The notes under the pieces: generated by a model
Databases searched by the model: none
The model's input: only the letters and a program-made list of their open reading frames with translations
What the model was told of the DNA's origin: nothing
Made by a program: the position numbers and the translations under genes
Source of the DNA: Puia dinghuensis
GTDB taxonomy: Bacteria > Bacteroidota > Bacteroidia > Chitinophagales > Chitinophagaceae
Direction: 5' to 3'
DNA: 7,420 nucleotides
Assembly: GCA_026224995.1 (NCBI GenBank)
Contig: JAMFRX010000781.1
Location: 1-7,420 of the forward strand
Part shown: in pieces, positions 1 to 7,189 of the stretch
Layout of the letters: every line of letters begins with the position of its first letter
Position numbering within the stretch: position 1 is the first letter of the stretch

Positions 1-104
1 CCCTGCGCTACACCCCCGTCGACCTGCCGGCTCACTATGGGGCCACCCCCGGCGACTTGTTTGCGTTTGTATATGTGGGGGGTCTACTGGGTGTTTTGGC
101 CTAA
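1..104 (+). CDS. C-terminal tail of an unidentified convergent gene (5' end outside window)
   Basis: The plus-strand frame starting at base 3 is open from the window edge to a TAA at 102-104, giving about 33 residues that end in GDLFAFVYVGGLLGVLA. Its codons mostly end in G or C in the first half, as in the clearly real genes here, and the tail is hydrophobic, so a membrane protein is possible. The end of an apolipoprotein N-acyltransferase-like protein crossed my mind because of the GD-F-A pattern before a hydrophobic end, but the fragment is too short to name. It converges on the PQQ dehydrogenase gene, whose stop is 44 nt beyond. A frame this short could also be open by chance. Confidence 0.42.
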   Translation, partial: LRYTPVDLPAHYGATPGDLFAFVYVGGLLGVLA

Positions 105-114
105 AAGCCAAAAC
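93..114. terminator. Inverted repeat between convergent genes, possible bidirectional terminator
   Basis: GTTTTGGC (93-100) and GCCAAAAC (107-114) are perfect 8-bp complements separated by a 6-nt loop. The element lies 35 nt past the stop of the minus-strand dehydrogenase gene and covers the stop of the plus-strand partial frame. A bulge would allow a few more pairs with the flanking GTG/CAC bases. Neither strand has a clear U-run directly after the stem, so it is not a textbook intrinsic terminator. Its place between convergent genes is the main argument for it. Confidence 0.4.
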
Positions 115-148
115 CACGCTGTCAATAAAAAGAATACTATTAGTTTTC

Positions 149-2344
149 TCATGGTAGTGAAAAGGCGATATAATTCCCGCCGGGTTTATGATTGTTGCGA
201 ACGCCGCCGGCGGCGATCACCACGTACTGTACGCCGTCGACGGAATAGGTGATTGGTGTGGCGAAGGCGCCTGCCGGCAGCTGGTATTCCCAGACGACCT
301 TGCCGGTATGCGTGTTGAAGGCCCTGATCTTCTCGTCTTCGGTGCCGGAGATGAAGAGCAGGCCGCCTGCCGTCACCAGCGGTCCGCCGGCATTGTCCGT
401 TCCCGTGGGCGGGACGCCGCGTTTGGTGAGCTCGGGGTATTCGCCGAGGGGAACGCGCCAGAGATAGTCGCCGGTGTTGAGGTCGATGGCGTTGAGGGTG
501 CCCCATGGCGGCCGGATGGCCGGGTAGCCGCTGGAGTCGCGCAGTTTCCCGCCGCGCCCGCGGATATAGGGCGGGGTATAGGGGAAGTCCGCCGGCGCCG
601 ATTTGGCCGAGGTCGCGATGGTCTCGCTGTGCTCATCTCTTGGCGCCGCGGTTTCTCTCGAAGCAATACCTCCTTTGGGCGCAGCACCTTCTTTATTCAG
701 CAGGAACCGGATGATATTGGCGCGGTCCCATTCGGGGATGCTCTGGAACGGCGGCATCCGGCCGCGGCCACTGGCGAGGATCCCGCGGATATCGTCGGCC
801 GAAAGCTTGTCGCCGATGTTCACGAGGTTGGGGAAGGCTCCGCCGCCTTTGCGGTCGACGCCATGACAGGAGGAGCAGTTGGTGATGTATAAAGACTGTC
901 CGTGCGAGGTTGCCTCGCGGAGGCTCGTGGCCAGGTCGACCATCTTTACCTTCCAGGGCATCTCGCTGGCATTCTGATAGAGCACACCGCCCGGGTCGGC
1001 GGCGCTGCCACCCCATTCCGCTCCGCCGCTGATACCGATATACAGCGTACCCTGCAGGGAGGGAGGCATGAACTTGGCGCCATGCTGCAGCTCGGAATAT
1101 TGTGCTTTTGCAAAGCGATAGGCGTCGGGGAAGAGGGTAGAGTCGGGGAGGTCGGCGTCGGTGATGATCTGCCGCGCGAAAGGCAGGGGCTTTACCGGGT
1201 AAGGCTGCGTGGGCCAGGGATGTTCCCCCGGCAGGCCAGTGGTGGCGACGGACCGCTCTTCGATGGGGAAGAGGGGCGTGCCGTTGTCGCGGTCGAACAC
1301 GTAGACATTCCCGTCTTTCGTGCTCTGGGCGACGGCATCGGTCTTCTTGCCGTTGTGTAGGACGGTCACCAGGTTAGGCGGGCAGGGGATATCGTTATCC
1401 CAGAGATCATGATGGACGAGCTGGTGATACCATTTCAGCTGACCCGTCACCGCGTCGAGCGCGATCTCGCAGTCCGCGAAGAGGTTCATCCCCTCCCGGT
1501 CCCCGCCATAGAAGTCGACGGCCGGCGCGCCGGTACCCAGGTAGACGACACCGCGTTTGTTGTCGAGGACGAGACCGGCCCAGCAGTTGGCGGCGCCGAT
1601 CTTCTTATAAGCGTCCTTTGGCCAGGTGTTATAGCCGGTGTCGCCGGGTTGCGGGATCGTGTGGAAGGTCCAGCGCAGCTTGCCGGTACGGACGTCGAAG
1701 GCGCGGATATGACCCGGGAGCGCGTCGCCGGATTCGGATACCGTGCTGCCGGTGATGAAGATATCTTTGTAGATGACACCGGGGCTGGTGGCGGTTACGG
1801 CCAGGTCCTTGATGTCGAAGCGGTCATTCTCGAGACCAGTATGCAGGTCGACCTTGCCGCCCGCGCCAAAGCTGGTCACAGGCTTGCCCGTGGTGGCATC
1901 GATGGCATAGAGGTTGGCGCCCGCGGAATAGAGGATGCGTTTGTCGTCACCGTCCTCCCAGTAGTTGAGCCCGCGGCTCATGCTGTTATACCCTTGGGCC
2001 TTGGCCGAAGGATCGAATTTCCACAGCTGCTTGCCGGTGGCGGCGTCGAGGGCGAAGAGCTTCAGCGTGGGGGTGGTGCCATAGAGGATACCATGGACCA
2101 CGATGGGCTGGCATTCGATCTCGCGTGGCCGTTGTCCTGCCGGGAGGCTGTCGGATGCATTGTACATCCAGGCCACTTTCAGGGTGGCGACATTGCCGGT
2201 GTCGATCTGCGTGAGCGTCGAATAGCGGTTACCGGCGTCGTTGCCGCCATAGGCCCGCCAGTCCTCGCCCGTACCATGATGGACGCCCTTGCAGCCCGCC
2301 AGCAGCACCAGGGACCAGCTTACTATTTTTGGTAGTGTTCTCAT
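149..2344 (-). CDS. PQQ-dependent dehydrogenase lipoprotein with inserted cytochrome c domain (membrane glucose dehydrogenase-like)
   Basis: This 731-residue quinoprotein probably oxidises an alcohol or aldose outside the cytoplasm and passes electrons from PQQ to its own haem. A lipobox (LLAGC, Cys18) predicts a lipoprotein. Family landmarks of the membrane glucose dehydrogenase branch follow: DWRAYGGNDAGNRYS near residue 28, HHDLWDND at 311-318, STKDGNVYVFDR at 341-352, GAEWGG at 441-446, and a C-terminal block with GTDNAGGPLVTAGG and QYVVIAAGG. Several blades carry a D-x-x-TGK-x-x-W pattern, as expected for an eight-bladed PQQ propeller. Residues about 478-553 form a class I cytochrome c domain, with CSSCH at 490-494 and Met530 in GRMPPF as likely axial ligand. 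A poorly conserved linker (553-590) returns to the propeller. The ATG overlaps the upstream stop as ATGA and has no Shine-Dalgarno. The substrate cannot be read from the sequence; glucose, other aldoses or polyols are all possible. The family call is firm. Confidence 0.95.
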   Translation of the reverse strand: MRTLPKIVSWSLVLLAGCKGVHHGTGEDWRAYGGNDAGNRYSTLTQIDTGNVATLKVAWMYNASDSLPAGQRPREIECQPIVVHGILYGTTPTLKLFALDAATGKQLWKFDPSAKAQGYNSMSRGLNYWEDGDDKRILYSAGANLYAIDATTGKPVTSFGAGGKVDLHTGLENDRFDIKDLAVTATSPGVIYKDIFITGSTVSESGDALPGHIRAFDVRTGKLRWTFHTIPQPGDTGYNTWPKDAYKKIGAANCWAGLVLDNKRGVVYLGTGAPAVDFYGGDREGMNLFADCEIALDAVTGQLKWYHQLVHHDLWDNDIPCPPNLVTVLHNGKKTDAVAQSTKDGNVYVFDRDNGTPLFPIEERSVATTGLPGEHPWPTQPYPVKPLPFARQIITDADLPDSTLFPDAYRFAKAQYSELQHGAKFMPPSLQGTLYIGISGGAEWGGSAADPGGVLYQNASEMPWKVKMVDLATSLREATSHGQSLYITNCSSCHGVDRKGGGAFPNLVNIGDKLSADDIRGILASGRGRMPPFQSIPEWDRANIIRFLLNKEGAAPKGGIASRETAAPRDEHSETIATSAKSAPADFPYTPPYIRGRGGKLRDSSGYPAIRPPWGTLNAIDLNTGDYLWRVPLGEYPELTKRGVPPTGTDNAGGPLVTAGGLLFISGTEDEKIRAFNTHTGKVVWEYQLPAGAFATPITYSVDGVQYVVIAAGGVRNNHKPGGNYIAFSLP
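2341..2344 (-). promoter_or_regulatory. ATGA stop-start overlap joining VCBS and PQQ genes
   Basis: The VCBS gene ends in TGA (2343-2341) and the dehydrogenase ATG occupies 2344-2342, so four bases are shared. No purine-rich ribosome binding site precedes the ATG, and the upstream bases are mainly A, C and T. This arrangement usually means re-initiation by the terminating ribosome. It fixes the start of the dehydrogenase. Confidence 0.85.
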
Positions 2345-5300
2345 GGGTGTTTTAGTTTGAATAGTCGCATGTTATCGTCGTTGATCGCGGCCAGCAGCAG
2401 GAGGCCGCCGCTTGCCGAAGGAATAAAATGTAGATCTTTGGTGTCTCCGTCGAGCATCAGCCCCGACTCGCGGGTGGGGACAGCCGTAAAATGTCCTTTG
2501 CCATCGCCTTTTAGCAGGAGGCCGCAGGAGGCGTCATAGCGGCCGGTCATCGCATCGGCCTGGTATTCGTTCCCTGCCAGCACCAGGTCGTCGCCATCGA
2601 CGGCGATCGCATTTACCGGGGCGAACTGCGCGTCCAGCGGCAGGGGATGTTTTATAAAATGCCCGTTGCCGGTATTCTCGAACCAGCAGCTGCGCGTCTC
2701 TTCGCATTTCAGGGCGAGGGGCTTGCTGGCGTCGGGATAGATCTCCTGCCGGCCTGCCTTGGCATAGTCGGCATAGTAGAGGAATTGCTTCTTGATCGCG
2801 GGCACCTGCTGGGCGAGCACATCGCGGCCGACGCCGGGGTGCAGGGTCCGTTTCCCGTCCTTGTCCTTGATATAATAAAAAGGCACCGGGTCCAGGATGC
2901 CGTTGTTATCGAGGTCTCCCGCATACACCATCAGCGGCTCCGTCGCCGAGACATGATATTTGTTATTGAGTCCGAGGTTGCCCGCCACCAGGTCCATATG
3001 TCCGTCGTGGTTGACGTCGACGGCGATCAGGCTGCGCCATTGGCCATCCATGGCCGTCAGCCCGGTGTTGGCCGTGTTCTCGACGAAGCGTCCCCCGCGC
3101 CATAGGAAGAAGCGTAGAGGCATCCATTCGCCGGCGATCACGAGATCGGGCTGCCCGTCACCATCGAGGTCGGTCCATACGGCGGAGGTTACCATCCCGG
3201 CATGGGCGATCTCGGGGCAAAGCTCCTGGGTGACATCGACCAGCACGCCGTGGACAGGCTTTAAAAGATAACTGTTGGGGGGTAAGGGGTATTGTCCCGT
3301 CACCCGGCCGCCGATGAAGACCAGCGTCTGGCCGGCTTCGACGCCTGCCGTCACCACGGAGGCGCTGGTATTAACGGCCGGGGGCACGGCCCCGGGCTGG
3401 GCGGTAAAATGCCCCTTGCCGTCGTTGAGGTAGAGGATCGGGGTATAGACCGCAGAGCCCGGTGAGAACTCATCGCTGCCGCCCGCGACGAGCAGGTCGG
3501 GGTAGCCGTCGCCGTTGGCGTCGAAGAAACAGCTGCCCATGTCTTCCATCTCCTTCTTGCCGGTCACGAGCGGCTCGCCGTGAAAGCGGCCGTCGGGCTG
3601 CTGGAGGAAGAGATAGCCGGAGTAGTTGAAGGCGCCGCCGATGAAGAAATCCATCCGGCCGTCCTTGTTGACATCGGCGGTGGAAATGAAGGGCCCCAAC
3701 TGGGAATATTTTTGCGGCAATAGTCGCTGGATCGAATAGTCGTTGAAGAAGGTCTCATGATGGCGATAGGAGGCGCCGGCGGTGGCCGTGATGTCCACGA
3801 AGGGGGTGGGGGCGGGCGCTGTGGCAGGTGCAGGCCGGTCATGGGCATCGCGGTATTCGAGGACGATGGTCCGGTTGGTGGCGACGTGCTGCAGGCGTTG
3901 CATCGCCCCGTTCGGCCAGACGACGGCGATCGAATCGACGGTGAGGATGTCGCCGAGCCCCGCGTGGAGGACCGGGTCTACCGAAGAGAGATAGCCGCGT
4001 ACCGGGTATTCTTCCAGCGTCTGTTTCGAGGGGCCATAGTATAACGTCAGCTTCGTTCCGATCCCGTCGCGGTTGGCGGTGTCGCCATGTAACACGAACC
4101 GCAGGAAGCGCATACTGGAATCCAAAAGATTATTGCGCAGCACCGAGGCGGGCTGATTAATGTTGTTGATCACCAGGTCGAGCCGGCCGTCACTGCTGAG
4201 GTCCACGTAGGCCGCGCCATTGGAGGTGGTTGGCTCGGTGATCCCTGCTTCGGCGGAGGCGTCGGTGAAAGTATGGTCGTGGTTGTTGTGATAGAAATAG
4301 TTGGGGAGGCGTACGGGGCCAAAGGCGCTGAGCTTGTCCATCAACGTCTTCCTGGTCGTGCCTTCCGCGTTGTTGTCTTCCATATTGGCGTCGGTACGGT
4401 ACTGGACGAAGTCGGCGTTGGTGAGGTCCTTGCCCATGCCGTTGGTGATATGGATATCCTTCCAGCCGTCGTTGTCGAAGTCGGCGAGGAGGACACTCCA
4501 GGACCAGTCGGTCTCGGCTACACCGGCAAGCTGACCGATCTCGTTGAAATGTGGCACATCCACGCGCGCCGATCCGCCCCCATTGCCCCCCGCGTCGAAA
4601 CTGCCGATGTTCAGCTGCAGCATATTCCGCATATATTCCGGCTGATAGCCCGCATCGCGTTCCATCTGGTATCGTTCATAGCTCATAAACGAATACATGG
4701 TCTTCTTGCGGCTGTTCTCGGGCGGCATCATGTCCAGGGTCATGAGATCGGCGAGACCGTCGTTGTCGATATCGGCGGCGTCGACGCCCATGCCGGAATA
4801 GCTCTGGTGGTGGACGCTGGCGGCGATCGTGTTGACGAAGGTCCCATTGCCCTTGTTAAGCCAGAGCTCGTCGTTGCCCAGGTAGTCGTTGGACACATAG
4901 ATATCCGGCCAACCATCGTTGTTGAGATCGCTCACGGCCACGCCGAGACCATAGCCGTCGTCGCGGATGCCCGCGGCAAGCGAGACATCCACGAAATGCG
5001 GATGGCCTGCCGTCCCGTCATTCCGGAAGAGCCGGTCGGCGGCGGGGGAGTTGCCGGAGGTATCGCGGCCGGTGATGTTGTTGGGCCGGTTGTGATCCAG
5101 GCGGTGGTTGAGCAGAAACATATCCAGGTCGCCGTCGCGGTCATAGTCGAAGAAGACGGCCTGGGTGGAATACCCGCTGTAGTCGAGGCCATAGGCGGCG
5201 GCGGACTCGGTGAAAGTGTTGTCACGGTTGTTGATGAAGAGCAGGTTGTGGCGATGTTTGCCGGGGAGGTTACCCGAGACGCATACGTAGATATCGGGCC

Positions 5301-5676
5301 AGCCGTCGTTGTTGATATCTACGACGCTGACGCCGGTGCACCACTGATCCGTCTGTACGCCGGCCTTGGCCGTGATATCGGTGAAGTGGAAATTGCCGTC
5401 GTTGAGGAAGAGCCGGCTCGACACCTGGCTGCCTGCCAGGAAGACATCGGGGCGCCCGTCGTGGTTGAAGTCCCCAATGCCGACGCCTCCGCCCATATAG
5501 GCGTATTCGTTGACGAAGAGGTTCACGCTGTCGGACTCCGTGATGGTATTGGTAAAAGAAAGCCCTGTTTGAGCGGACGTGAGTCCGTCAAACAGGGGCT
5601 TCTTCCCAGGCTGGCGGCAGTCCATGAAGGGGAAGGCCGCCAGCAGTAACACGATATAACGGGCACGGTCGAACAT
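2341..5676 (-). CDS. Two-propeller FG-GAP/VCBS repeat protein with ASPIC/UnbV domain (CRTAC1-like), SusCD-associated
   Basis: This is a 1111-residue exported protein of the CRTAC1-like type often found next to SusC/SusD in Bacteroidota; its biochemical role is not established. Twelve calcium-loop motifs of the D-x-[DN]-x-[DN]-G-x-x-D kind can be read, starting at D69, D120, D177, D250, D302, D399, D492 (degenerate), D668, D719, D836, D887 and D921. They form two integrin-like beta-propellers. Between them, residues about 535-608 are an ASPIC/UnbV domain (NRDGIGTKL, HAGLGD, VVWPNG), followed by a Pro/Ala linker at 613-625. The N-terminus is a hydrophobic signal ending in Cys20. Asp at -1 makes it a poor lipobox, so lipidation is uncertain. 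I chose the ATG at 5676 because it overlaps the SusD stop (TAATG) and starts directly on the signal peptide. The frame is open upstream to 5823, but that part lies inside susD and encodes no signal. A hairpin lies within codons 26-39. Confidence 0.93.
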   Translation of the reverse strand: MFDRARYIVLLLAAFPFMDCRQPGKKPLFDGLTSAQTGLSFTNTITESDSVNLFVNEYAYMGGGVGIGDFNHDGRPDVFLAGSQVSSRLFLNDGNFHFTDITAKAGVQTDQWCTGVSVVDINNDGWPDIYVCVSGNLPGKHRHNLLFINNRDNTFTESAAAYGLDYSGYSTQAVFFDYDRDGDLDMFLLNHRLDHNRPNNITGRDTSGNSPAADRLFRNDGTAGHPHFVDVSLAAGIRDDGYGLGVAVSDLNNDGWPDIYVSNDYLGNDELWLNKGNGTFVNTIAASVHHQSYSGMGVDAADIDNDGLADLMTLDMMPPENSRKKTMYSFMSYERYQMERDAGYQPEYMRNMLQLNIGSFDAGGNGGGSARVDVPHFNEIGQLAGVAETDWSWSVLLADFDNDGWKDIHITNGMGKDLTNADFVQYRTDANMEDNNAEGTTRKTLMDKLSAFGPVRLPNYFYHNNHDHTFTDASAEAGITEPTTSNGAAYVDLSSDGRLDLVINNINQPASVLRNNLLDSSMRFLRFVLHGDTANRDGIGTKLTLYYGPSKQTLEEYPVRGYLSSVDPVLHAGLGDILTVDSIAVVWPNGAMQRLQHVATNRTIVLEYRDAHDRPAPATAPAPTPFVDITATAGASYRHHETFFNDYSIQRLLPQKYSQLGPFISTADVNKDGRMDFFIGGAFNYSGYLFLQQPDGRFHGEPLVTGKKEMEDMGSCFFDANGDGYPDLLVAGGSDEFSPGSAVYTPILYLNDGKGHFTAQPGAVPPAVNTSASVVTAGVEAGQTLVFIGGRVTGQYPLPPNSYLLKPVHGVLVDVTQELCPEIAHAGMVTSAVWTDLDGDGQPDLVIAGEWMPLRFFLWRGGRFVENTANTGLTAMDGQWRSLIAVDVNHDGHMDLVAGNLGLNNKYHVSATEPLMVYAGDLDNNGILDPVPFYYIKDKDGKRTLHPGVGRDVLAQQVPAIKKQFLYYADYAKAGRQEIYPDASKPLALKCEETRSCWFENTGNGHFIKHPLPLDAQFAPVNAIAVDGDDLVLAGNEYQADAMTGRYDASCGLLLKGDGKGHFTAVPTRESGLMLDGDTKDLHFIPSASGGLLLLAAINDDNMRLFKLKHP
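4453..5319 (-). repeat. Near-identical 30-nt calcium-loop repeats within the VCBS gene
   Basis: The segments 5290-5319 and 4900-4929 differ at only 4 of 30 bases. Both encode the loop D-[IL]-NNDGWPDI (residues 120-129 and 250-259). A third copy at 4453-4482 differs from the first at 6 positions and encodes DFDNDGWKDI (residues 399-408). Other blades carry weaker versions. They are internal coding repeats of the propeller and not a mobile or intergenic repeat. Confidence 0.8.
5554..5600 (-). terminator. Terminator-like hairpin with U-rich tail inside the 5' part of the VCBS gene (possible attenuator)
   Basis: On the minus strand, bases 5600-5583 and 5578-5561 pair over 17 bp with one bulged C on each arm and a 4-nt TCAC loop. 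The blocks are AGCCC/GGGCT, TGTTTGA/TCAAACA and CGGAC/GTCCG. The stem is followed at once by TTCTTTT (5560-5554). The plus strand has no such run after the stem, so the terminator form exists only in the direction of the operon. It covers codons 26-39 of the VCBS gene, about 76 nt after its ATG. Function as an attenuator is inferred; translating ribosomes would normally disrupt it. Confidence 0.45.
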
Positions 5677-5678
5677 TA
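5674..5678 (-). promoter_or_regulatory. TAATG stop-start overlap joining susD and VCBS genes
   Basis: The SusD stop TAA (5678-5676) shares its last A with the ATG at 5676-5674. No Shine-Dalgarno is visible in the preceding bases. The overlap supports translational coupling and sets the start of the VCBS protein at 5676, where the signal peptide begins. Confidence 0.8.
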
Positions 5679-7166
5679 ATAGCCGGGATTCTGGTTCAAA
5701 TAGCCTTTCAAAAGCGCCAGCTCGGAAGTCGGTTTCGGCAGTATGTAGTTGTGCTGATCGACATTCGGGTAGAGGCTTTTGTTGACCGCTTCCACCATCT
5801 GCTTGCGGACCAGGTCGAACCATCGGTTGGCTTCGAAGGCCAGCTCCCAGTTGCGTTCGGCGATGACGCTGTCATCGAAGGCGGCCTGCGTCAAACCTGG
5901 AACGAGGTCAAAGGTGGCGTTTGGTGTGTTGGCATCTACGCCCTGTGCGCGACGGCGAACCTGGTTGATGGCGCTATAAGCCTGGGCCGAGGGTCCGCCT
6001 TCGGCCATATTCGCGGACTCGGCGTACAGCAACAATACATCGGCATATCGGAGCAGCACGGAGAACCCGTCACCGGCGTTAGGATTGATGATCCCGCCAT
6101 CCAGCGTCGCTGCGGCGCCGGCATCGCGGTACTTGGAGATATACGGTTGTGCATACAGGCTTTGCGACCAGTTAATACCAGTAGTAAACGTGGTGTGGAA
6201 GGAGGCATCCTTGCGGGGTCCGACAGGGAACTCATTCAGGAAGCGGGCCTCGGAGAACCGGTCGGACCAGCCACCTTCTTCCGTAGGACGGGTAGCGACG
6301 TGGTGGTGGGAGCCGACTGCGGAGCTTGCATTGGAAATGCCATTCAAAAAGAACATGAATTCCGGATTCGTCATTTTGTTGGCGGCGAGCCATAGATCCT
6401 GAAAAACCGGTGCGAGGCTGTATTTGCCGCTGGCGATGACGGCCTGCGCCTGGTCGCGCGCCAGTGCATATTTGGTGTTATCCAGTATCGGCCATCCCGC
6501 CATGGTGACATAGACCTTCGCGAGCAGACCCTCTGCGGTACCAATAGTCGGACGTGTAGCCGCTGGCTGTGTTGCGGGTAGCTCCTTGATCGCATCCTGG
6601 AGATCGGAGACGATCTGCGTGTAGATTGCGGCTGGGTCCGTCTCCATGACCGTATCGGCTCCCAACTGGTTCTTCTCGGTGATCAGCGGAACCTTTCCCC
6701 ACCAGCGGGTGAGATAAAAATAGTTCAGCGCCCGCAGGAATTTGGCCTCTCCGTCGAAAGGGGCGGCCGCCGCAGGGGTGATCTTAGTCGCTTTTGGTAA
6801 CGCGCCAATGATGTTGTTGGAGTTTTCAATCGACTTGTAGAGGAATTGCCAGCACTGTGCAAGTGTCGAGCTGGAAGCGCTGGGCTTGAACTCGTCGAAG
6901 TTCTTGCTGTCTGTGGCCTGCGGGCGAGTGGTGCAGTCTTCCGCTCCGTAGCACAGGATAAAAGGTCCGTTGAAATCCCAGGACGTGTAGTTATAGAACA
7001 GCGGCTCATAGACGCCTACGATGGCGGCGTTATAATCCGCCGCGCTCTGATAAAAGTCTTCCCCGGCAATCTGGCCCGGCGGAACCTCCTTTAGTTTAGC
7101 ACAGGCCGAAAAAAGCAGACCGCTTAAAACGGGAACGGTTATGGCAAAAAGAAATAACTTTTTCAT
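5676..7166 (-). CDS. susD-like: RagB/SusD family nutrient-uptake outer-membrane lipoprotein
   Basis: This 496-residue protein is the surface ligand-binding partner of the TonB-dependent SusC channel encoded just before it. A lipoprotein signal (MKKLFLF..., LLFSAC) puts the lipidated cysteine at residue 22. SusD fold landmarks are clear: the N-terminal helical region with GEAKFLRALNYFYL (139-152) and WWGKVPLI (155-162), RYADVLLLYAES (373-384), INQVRRRA (400-407), ERNWELAFEANRWFDLVR (437-454) and the C-terminal NQNPGY. Length and architecture match the SusD-like_3 plus SusD_RagB domain pair. Its ATG lies 3 nt after the SusC stop, and its stop overlaps the VCBS start. The ligand is unknown: no glycoside hydrolase, sulfatase or peptidase is visible to hint at a polysaccharide or peptide. 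A His triplet at 287-289 is a small oddity. The family call is firm, the substrate is not. Confidence 0.96.
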   Translation of the reverse strand: MKKLFLFAITVPVLSGLLFSACAKLKEVPPGQIAGEDFYQSAADYNAAIVGVYEPLFYNYTSWDFNGPFILCYGAEDCTTRPQATDSKNFDEFKPSASSSTLAQCWQFLYKSIENSNNIIGALPKATKITPAAAAPFDGEAKFLRALNYFYLTRWWGKVPLITEKNQLGADTVMETDPAAIYTQIVSDLQDAIKELPATQPAATRPTIGTAEGLLAKVYVTMAGWPILDNTKYALARDQAQAVIASGKYSLAPVFQDLWLAANKMTNPEFMFFLNGISNASSAVGSHHHVATRPTEEGGWSDRFSEARFLNEFPVGPRKDASFHTTFTTGINWSQSLYAQPYISKYRDAGAAATLDGGIINPNAGDGFSVLLRYADVLLLYAESANMAEGGPSAQAYSAINQVRRRAQGVDANTPNATFDLVPGLTQAAFDDSVIAERNWELAFEANRWFDLVRKQMVEAVNKSLYPNVDQHNYILPKPTSELALLKGYLNQNPGY

Positions 7167-7167
7167 T

Positions 7168-7189
7168 GTTTAAAAGTTTACGTTTAAAC
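7168..7189. repeat. A/T-rich inverted repeat at the susC-susD junction
   Basis: GTTTAAA (7168-7174) and TTTAAAC (7183-7189) are 7-bp complements with an 8-nt spacer. They cover the SusC stop and the 3-nt gap before the SusD ATG. In mRNA this would be a weak, mostly A-U stem next to the SusD start. The right arm is part of the palindrome GTTTAAAC, and the bases also encode the SusC end, so it may be fortuitous. Confidence 0.3.

Noticed and set aside
37..252. A 71-codon plus-strand open frame crossing the convergent junction
   Set aside because: It overlaps the dehydrogenase 3' end, and its translation turns into a run of arginines from antisense GC-rich codons. The neighbouring frame ending at 104 looks more like coding sequence.
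1409..2335. A 308-codon open frame on the plus strand opposite the PQQ dehydrogenase
   Set aside because: It lies fully inside the well-supported dehydrogenase gene, shows no family motif, and its composition is that of an antisense shadow.
4273..5649. A 458-codon open frame on the plus strand opposite the VCBS gene
   Set aside because: It is antisense to a protein with unmistakable calcium-loop repeats. Its Val/Val/Glu-rich translation mirrors those repeats, and it has no recognisable domain. It is a by-product of GC-rich codon usage.
5677..5823. 49-codon N-terminal extension of the VCBS protein from an upstream start
   Set aside because: The extension lies inside the 3' end of susD, would bury the signal peptide, and has no conserved content. 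The TAATG start at 5676 places the signal at the N-terminus.
5936..6235. Several short minus- and plus-strand open frames within susD
   Set aside because: They overlap susD in other frames and have Ser/Pro/Arg-rich, non-protein-like translations.
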